A program made the translations under genes and the position numbers. Shown piece by piece: positions 58,903 to 64,000 of a DNA stretch of 64,000 bases. The DNA is from Calonectria ilicicola (Eukaryota > Ascomycota > Sordariomycetes > Hypocreales > Nectriaceae), in NCBI GenBank assembly GCA_020809705.1, contig CP085832.1, forward strand, positions 1,984,001-2,048,000, written 5' to 3'. Position 1 is the first letter of the stretch. Every line of letters begins with the position of its first letter. The notes beneath the pieces are model-generated. The model worked only from the letters and a program-made list of their open reading frames with translations. It did not search any database and was not told the DNA's origin.

Positions 58903-61900
58903 CTATAGCTCATCATGGGGGGGCTGCTTCTCGCCCTCCTTCTTACCCTCCTTATCCATCTTCTCCTGGTTTAGCCTCAACTGTTGAATAAGTTGATCAA
59001 GCTCCTCCTGAGTTGGGCCCTGACCATCCTGGTTCCTGAGCTGTTCCTTGATGAAATCCTCAGCGTTGAACTCGACAGTCTCTTGTGATGATTTAGCACT
59101 CGAAGTCTGACTCTTCTTGGCCTTCTTCTCTGCCTTCTTGGCCTCCTTGGCCTTCTTCTCTACCCTCTTGGCCCCCTTCATGGCGAGCGAAATACCAATT
59201 TGTTCCAGCTTGCGAGTCTTGAGCTCCAGATCCTTGACACGAAGGACAGGATCATCAGTGGGGCCAAGAGCAGCCTGCTTGACCTTCAACTCGCTGAACC
59301 ATTTCAGGGTAGACTCGTGAAGATCAGAAACTTCTTTCAATTCCTCCATAGTGTACAGGGGAGGGACAGGTCCCTTCTCTCGAATGACATCCTCCATTTT
59401 GCGCGCAGTGTCTTCTGGGCTGTCATCCTCTAGTCCGTCAAACTCGCCCTTGGGAGTCTCAGAAGCAGCCTTGGCGGAACTATCGGTAGAGGCTGAAGGA
59501 GACTCTGAAGCCGATTTTTGCCAAGCCTCGTGTTCTGCAACCTGTTCCTTGAGCTTATTGATGAAGGTTTCAGTTTGAGTGAGAACCACCTCCATCTGTT
59601 CTATTAGACCTGGTCGCTTCTCGGCCTCCGAAATTCGCTTCTGAGCAGGCTTTACAAGATCCTGAAGGCTCTTCAACTTGGCCTTGAGGGTGTCCAGGCT
59701 CGCCTCAGCTCCGTCCTCGTAGAGCCAGTCACCAATCTCGCTTGAAAGCTCAGAGAGCTTAGTTCGGACAATGTCCGTCGTGACCTTGATGAACTCTTCG
59801 TCCTCGAGAAGATCTCTGACCTTGTAGGTGAAAGCCTCAAGTTGGTTCAGGGCCTCTTCCCTCTGGAAACGAGCCTTGTCAGAAGCGGCAAACGCCTTTA
59901 GGCGGTCCTTGACCTTGGAAAGCTCTTGTTTGGTCAGCTCAGGGATGCCGAGATTCTCAACAGTGATATCAACAGGAATGGAGACAAGCTCCTTTTTCTT
60001 GGCCTCGGTCTTCGCGTCAGCCGACTCGGAAGCTGCAGAATCAGCATCGGAGGCAGTAGAAGATCCAGTAGACCCTTCCGAAGCAGATGAGCTCTTGGAA
60101 GAATCCTCCTTCATGACCTCCTCAGAGCCCTCAGTATCCTCACCAAGTGGCTTCTGATCCTTCTGATCCTTGTCCTTCTTTCCAAAGCCGAAGAGGTTCT
60201 TGACGCCGCCAACAAAACCCTCATCGGCCGCTTCAGCCATACACTCAACGAGAGCCTTGGTAATTTGGAACTCGCCATTGTCAGAGCTCAACTGCATAGC
60301 AATTTTGAATTTAATGTCTGATTCAACACATGTAGGATACTTCTCCTTGATGCTCGCCACTGTAGCGGTCAGGTTCTTGGTCGCAAAGGACTTGGTCTCT
60401 TTCTCCTCAGATCCAACCTGCTGGTAGATGGTGGCAGAAAAGTCTTCCTTGTCATCAAAGGCGAGGACCTTTGTCACGCCCTGGGCCGAAATAGTGCCCC
60501 AGAGACGCTGACGCTCCTCCTGATCACCAACAGTACGCTTCAGTCCACTAGAGTAGAAAGCGCCCTCGGAAATGCGAATGTCTTTGACTCGGAAGCTTGG
60601 GCTGAGCTCAGCAGCGCGGAAACCAGCTCCGAACACAGCGGCCTCATCAGAGTTCACGTTGGATCGAAGCTTGTCAGCAGAGCCAACAATGTTCTCAAGA
60701 GCCTTTTGCACGAATGGAGTTCGTGTGGCACCGCCGTGGAGAATTACAGAGTCGAGATCAGCAATGTCAAGATTGGCCTGCTTAAGGGCTTCATTGACAG
60801 CGAGGCTGATTCTCTCAATATGCTCCGAGGCCATCTCCTCGAACTGGGTACGGGTGATCTTATATTTGAAGTCAACATCTTCATATAGACCCTCGAAGCT
60901 AGCGCCAGTGTTTTGGTTGGCACTCAGAACATGTCGAATCTTTTCGACCTGGTTGGTCAACTTGGCAATGGCACGACCGTGGGACTTGACACCCTCGGCG
61001 GTAGCGGAAACCTTCTCGGCACCCTTAGACTCGATGAATTGCTTGACCATGTCATCAATGATAAGGTTGTTTAGAGAATCTCCACCAAGGGTTCGGTCCC
61101 AGCTGGCTCCCAAAACCTGAACTTCTTGGACGGTTTTGTTGAACTTGCCAACATCCTTAATCGACTGGCTCTGGAACTTCATAACAGTGGCTTTGGTAGA
61201 ACCGGCACCCATGTCGAAGACCATGTGGTACTCGGGCTTGGCTCCTTCGCTGATGCTGGGGAACTGTCGGCTGGTGGCGTAGTTCAGACCAACGGCGAGA
61301 CCGTCACTGACCAAGCTAAGGACCTTGAGGCCAGCGAGGTCGGCGGCAGTCTGAATAGCCCGCCTCTCATCAGTGGTGTAAAAAGGAGGAACTGTAATGA
61401 CAATTGAGCGGATAGAGAAACCGTCACCAGCTGTCAATTCAGCATTCTTCTGGATGCTCTGAAGCTGCATGGCCAGGAGTTCCTCGACCATCCATGCCTC
61501 CTCCTCGGTTGTGAATGCCTTGCTCTTGAATGCTGCAGTGCCTCGGACGGGGTGGGCCTGCAATTGTAGGGCAGGGTGCCGGGCGGCGTATTCTTGCACA
61601 ATTGAACTGTCGGTGGGGAGGCCGAGAATAGTCTTCAGGTTCGGGTATACATCGCCAGGGAATCGGGCACTGAGAGCAATGGCGTCGGCGCCATAGCCTC
61701 GCTCGGGGAACTGTCCAGCCTTGGGGCCATTTCGAGATGGCTGAAATACGATTGCTGATGTCTCCTTTCGTCTCGAGTCCTTGGTCAGGACGATATCAAG
61801 AGGGATTCCGGGCTTGACGAGCGCAGCCTTGATGTACTCGGTTCCCAGGTCCACGCCCAATACAGCTGAGGCGGCAAAAACATTGGATGCGAACAAGAAG

Positions 61901-61947
61901 AGGGCTCCGAGGAGCGTCATCAATGGCGACACACGAAAGGCGGCCAT
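58903..61947 (-). CDS. LHS1: ER lumenal Hsp70-family chaperone LHS1 (GRP170/HYOU1-like)
   Basis: Single exon, 1014 residues from the ATG at 61947; upstream in-frame codons to 61986 have no ATG. Residues 1-26 form a signal peptide. The Hsp70 ATPase domain starts at Val-Asp-Leu-Gly-Thr-Glu (Asp33), with the phosphate loop Phe-Asp-Met-Gly-Ala-Gly-Ser-Thr and the adenosine motif His-Gly-Gly-Ala-Thr-Arg-Thr-Pro. A beta-sandwich region follows, an acidic Ser/Glu/Asp-rich insertion (about 640-690), and a long helical lid of the Hsp110/GRP170 type. The protein ends in His-Asp-Glu-Leu, the fungal ER retrieval signal. Lhs1 acts as nucleotide exchange factor for Kar2/BiP and as a holdase in protein import and folding. 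It is typically induced by the unfolded protein response, but I did not find a clear UPR element upstream. Length is a little above yeast Lhs1, as expected from the larger lid and insertion. Confidence 0.95.
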   Translation of the reverse strand: MAAFRVSPLMTLLGALFLFASNVFAASAVLGVDLGTEYIKAALVKPGIPLDIVLTKDSRRKETSAIVFQPSRNGPKAGQFPERGYGADAIALSARFPGDVYPNLKTILGLPTDSSIVQEYAARHPALQLQAHPVRGTAAFKSKAFTTEEEAWMVEELLAMQLQSIQKNAELTAGDGFSIRSIVITVPPFYTTDERRAIQTAADLAGLKVLSLVSDGLAVGLNYATSRQFPSISEGAKPEYHMVFDMGAGSTKATVMKFQSQSIKDVGKFNKTVQEVQVLGASWDRTLGGDSLNNLIIDDMVKQFIESKGAEKVSATAEGVKSHGRAIAKLTNQVEKIRHVLSANQNTGASFEGLYEDVDFKYKITRTQFEEMASEHIERISLAVNEALKQANLDIADLDSVILHGGATRTPFVQKALENIVGSADKLRSNVNSDEAAVFGAGFRAAELSPSFRVKDIRISEGAFYSSGLKRTVGDQEERQRLWGTISAQGVTKVLAFDDKEDFSATIYQQVGSEEKETKSFATKNLTATVASIKEKYPTCVESDIKFKIAMQLSSDNGEFQITKALVECMAEAADEGFVGGVKNLFGFGKKDKDQKDQKPLGEDTEGSEEVMKEDSSKSSSASEGSTGSSTASDADSAASESADAKTEAKKKELVSIPVDITVENLGIPELTKQELSKVKDRLKAFAASDKARFQREEALNQLEAFTYKVRDLLEDEEFIKVTTDIVRTKLSELSSEIGDWLYEDGAEASLDTLKAKLKSLQDLVKPAQKRISEAEKRPGLIEQMEVVLTQTETFINKLKEQVAEHEAWQKSASESPSASTDSSAKAASETPKGEFDGLEDDSPEDTARKMEDVIREKGPVPPLYTMEELKEVSDLHESTLKWFSELKVKQAALGPTDDPVLRVKDLELKTRKLEQIGISLAMKGAKRVEKKAKEAKKAEKKAKKSQTSSAKSSQETVEFNAEDFIKEQLRNQDGQGPTQEELDQLIQQLRLNQEKMDKEGKKEGEKQPPHDEL

Positions 61948-63309
61948 GGTTGGTGGGGTTGCGCTCGATCGGCGCAACCAACTCAAGAGGGGACTTTATC
62001 TTAGAGGTACACGGCCCCGAGCAATGACGGTAGAGTTGGTGAAGACGTTGGGACGCCCAAAAGACGGTGGGAAGAGAGAAAGAATAGAAGAGAGACAAGC
62101 CCGAGTCTCAAGCCCCAACTTACGCGAGGCCAGAAAAAGAAAAAGAGAGGTAGAGGTGGCCTCAATTTCTCCAATGGGCGATGAGTCGGTGCAGCAAGAA
62201 GCCACGAAGCGGTTAAGCTTGAGTACCTTTCCAGCCACTCAGCAAAGAGGACAAGTTGGTACCAAGCGCTGTGACGTTCCTGTTTCTGCAAGGCTGAGGG
62301 GTCCTTGCCGGCCGATAAGGTGCTAGGAGATTGTTCATTGGTACGATAAGGCCCCATGCGGGGCATTGAGCCCCAGTTTGAACTTGGCTTTCAATGTGTC
62401 CACGTTCCCTTGACAAATAATCAGCATCTTCTAGGGCTAGATGCTTTAATATTCATGATGTCTAGTCATCTGAATGACTAAGTTATGCTCACTGCCAATA
62501 AAGAGGACTGTGGTGTCTTTTTGTAGCCCATTTTACAACGAAGCACAGGTGAACCTAGTTGCTCGACTGCATCCTGGTTTCTGGTCGAATGATGGAGCTC
62601 CTTGATTCACGTTGTTCATGTAGATTCAAATATGACAAGGACAAATCTCATTCATGGTGCCAAAGTCTATGAAAATTCTGGGCCATAATCCGAGACAGAA
62701 CTTTTGGGGTTCCAGCGCATGCAAAAATTGTCAAGGTCGTTGATATACTACAGCTTGATGATTCGTTTATGGAAAAGAATAGCCTAGGCACCTTGACCAT
62801 AGCCTGTAGACGGTCTTTGCACTTAGTCTAGTCAGCTTTCCTCAGATTTTGACACGCACTCGCCTTTGCCTACATTTGCCTTTGCCTTCCTTTCTATCAG
62901 TCCTGGTTAACTTAAGAGATTTGTAAGTGATTAGTCGGGTCCATTTAGTTCCCAATAATCAGAGCGAGTGGCAAAGTGCAGAGTGCTGAGAAAGTACTCA
63001 ATGCTCAGTCCATCCAGTTTTTCTTCCTTGATTTCTTTGTCCAACATAGGGCTCTCTCGCATCATCCGTGGCGGCCTTCAAGTGTGATTTGGTCATTTAA
63101 GCTTGATATGAGCTTGAGCATACCTAGGGCTCCTTCGCTTTTCCAGACAATTTAATTCAAATAATCCGATTTTCGTGTCCCATAAGACTTAAATACAGAG
63201 GGTCCTTAAGTTTCCCTTGGTAGCCAGCAGCATTCTTTAACAATTTCATCAACGTGCTATTAATCTTATCCCGTAGCCCATAATCCCATTCCAATATCGG
63301 TTATATCCT
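61948..63309. other. Intergenic, about 1.36 kb
   Basis: Promoter and leader of LHS1, then the 3' flank of the Hub1-like gene. Both neighbours are on the minus strand. No gene, RNA or repeat is recognised. Confidence 0.6.
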
Positions 63310-63999
63310 TTAATCACCAGTGTCAACCTCAAGGTCAATCTGCACGCCGTTGCTCACACCGTAGTCTTCCAGGCTCAGCTGGTCTTTGAATGGTCGCTCG
63401 CCCTGACGCTTGAGCAAAATCTCATGTGGCTCACGACCAATGCGTGCGGCAACCATGATCTTGAATTCTTTTATTCTGTCAGAAGCATAACATGGAATCG
63501 CCGCCTTGGTTCCCAGTCGGTCGTTGACGTGGACGATAATCATTTCTTCGCCACCTGCAGGTGCGGCGGCCGGGGCGGCAGGCTTCGGCGGCTCTCTCTT
63601 GGGCTTGCCAGAATCGGCATCATCACGGTCGCGATCGCGACGGCGGGGGGATCGTGAGCGTCGACGATAAGGCCTGTCATCACGACGTCGGTCATCGTTG
63701 CCACGGCGTTCGTCCTTCCACTTGAAACCGCCCCGGCCTCGAGGTCGCCGATCGCGGTCACGATCTCTGTCTCTAGGCCTATCGAAATCTCGATCTCTTC
63801 GGCGGTCTCCATCGCGATCTCTGAAGTTGTCACGGCCAAAACCTCTATTTCGGTCTCGTCCATATGGCCGATCTCGATCCCGATCAGACCTGTCGTCTCG
63901 TTTGTTGGAATCGCGGTCGCGGTCACGGTCGCGGTTGTCGCTCTTGCCACCTCGTCGATCAATTTCACCCTCGTCTTGGTCGCGCGGTGCCCTCTTTGG
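63310..63999 (-). CDS. Arg/Asp/Ser-rich protein with C-terminal Hub1-like (UBL5-like) ubiquitin fold, 5' end outside window
   Basis: Open from the window edge to the TAA at 63310, 229 residues seen; the start is missing. The first 150 residues are dominated by Arg-Asp dipeptides with Gly and some Arg-Ser (Arg-Arg-Arg-Ser-Arg-Ser-Pro), typical of spliceosome-associated proteins. After an Ala/Pro linker comes a ubiquitin-like domain of about 75 residues: Val-Asn-Asp-Arg-Leu-Gly near its start, Ile-Lys-Glu-Phe-Lys, Leu-Lys-Arg in the middle, Phe-Lys-Asp-Gln-Leu-Ser-Leu-Glu-Asp-Tyr near the end. This is the Hub1/UBL5 pattern. Hub1 binds spliceosomal partners non-covalently and affects splice-site choice. 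The C-terminus ends Val-Asp-Thr-Gly-Asp and lacks both the Gly-Gly of ubiquitin and the di-Tyr of Hub1. The Met opening the domain (63543) could also be a start for a standalone form. Confidence 0.82.
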   Translation of the reverse strand, partial: PKRAPRDQDEGEIDRRGGKSDNRDRDRDRDSNKRDDRSDRDRDRPYGRDRNRGFGRDNFRDRDGDRRRDRDFDRPRDRDRDRDRRPRGRGGFKWKDERRGNDDRRRDDRPYRRRSRSPRRRDRDRDDADSGKPKREPPKPAAPAAAPAGGEEMIIVHVNDRLGTKAAIPCYASDRIKEFKIMVAARIGREPHEILLKRQGERPFKDQLSLEDYGVSNGVQIDLEVDTGD

Positions 64000-64000
64000 C

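Noticed and set aside
63540..63968. 142-codon minus-strand frame rich in Thr, Glu, Ile and Ala
   Set aside because: Shifted-frame shadow of the Arg-Asp-rich part of the Hub1-like gene.

Overview
The window reads as nuclear DNA of a filamentous ascomycete. Genes have short introns (mostly 50-110 nt) with GT-AG ends and CTAAC-like branch sites, CT-rich leaders and long intergenic gaps. The gene content is typical of Pezizomycotina: Zn2Cys6 regulator, NACHT receptor, ACS-family MFS carrier, LHS1 with HDEL, APC10, REB1-like Myb protein and an intron-bearing tRNA-Arg. Sordariomycetes, perhaps Hypocreales, is my inference from overall gene style and not something I could test.

Layout. 0.5-11 kb, all on +: an MFS permease, a NACHT-type NLR-like receptor with a short Gly/Asn-rich N-terminus, a small GPI-anchored Ser/Thr-rich surface protein, and an uncharacterised low-complexity protein. 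12.4-15.5 kb: a flavin monooxygenase (+) and an FMN-dependent alpha-hydroxy-acid dehydrogenase (-) in tail-to-tail arrangement. 18.1-20.4 kb: a Zn2Cys6 regulator with an AT-hook (-). 20.4-29.8 kb: 9.4 kb in which I find no credible gene. 29.8-34.3 kb (-): two long open frames in the same frame, separated by one TAG codon. 35.5-41 kb (+): a mitochondrial P-loop ATPase and a REB1-like Myb protein. 41.6-47 kb: APC10/DOC1 (-) and an aquaporin with a long N-terminus (+). 47.4-49.6 kb: a possible 58-residue membrane protein, tRNA-Arg(TCG) with a 17-nt intron, and two weak coding fragments. 49.6-53.9 kb: a second gene-poor stretch. 53.9-64 kb: a small coiled-coil protein (+), a secreted aspartic protease (-), the ER Hsp70 LHS1 (-) and an Arg/Asp-rich protein ending in a Hub1-like ubiquitin fold (-, cut by the window end).

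Most genes are housekeeping or regulatory and independently transcribed. I see no operon, transposon, CRISPR array or complete biosynthetic cluster. The most striking point is the single TAG at 32956-32958. It sits in the loop of a predicted hairpin inside an otherwise continuous frame of about 1485 codons. That is the configuration expected of a stop codon recoded by fungal A-to-I mRNA editing, although a weak 66-nt intron is an alternative I cannot exclude.
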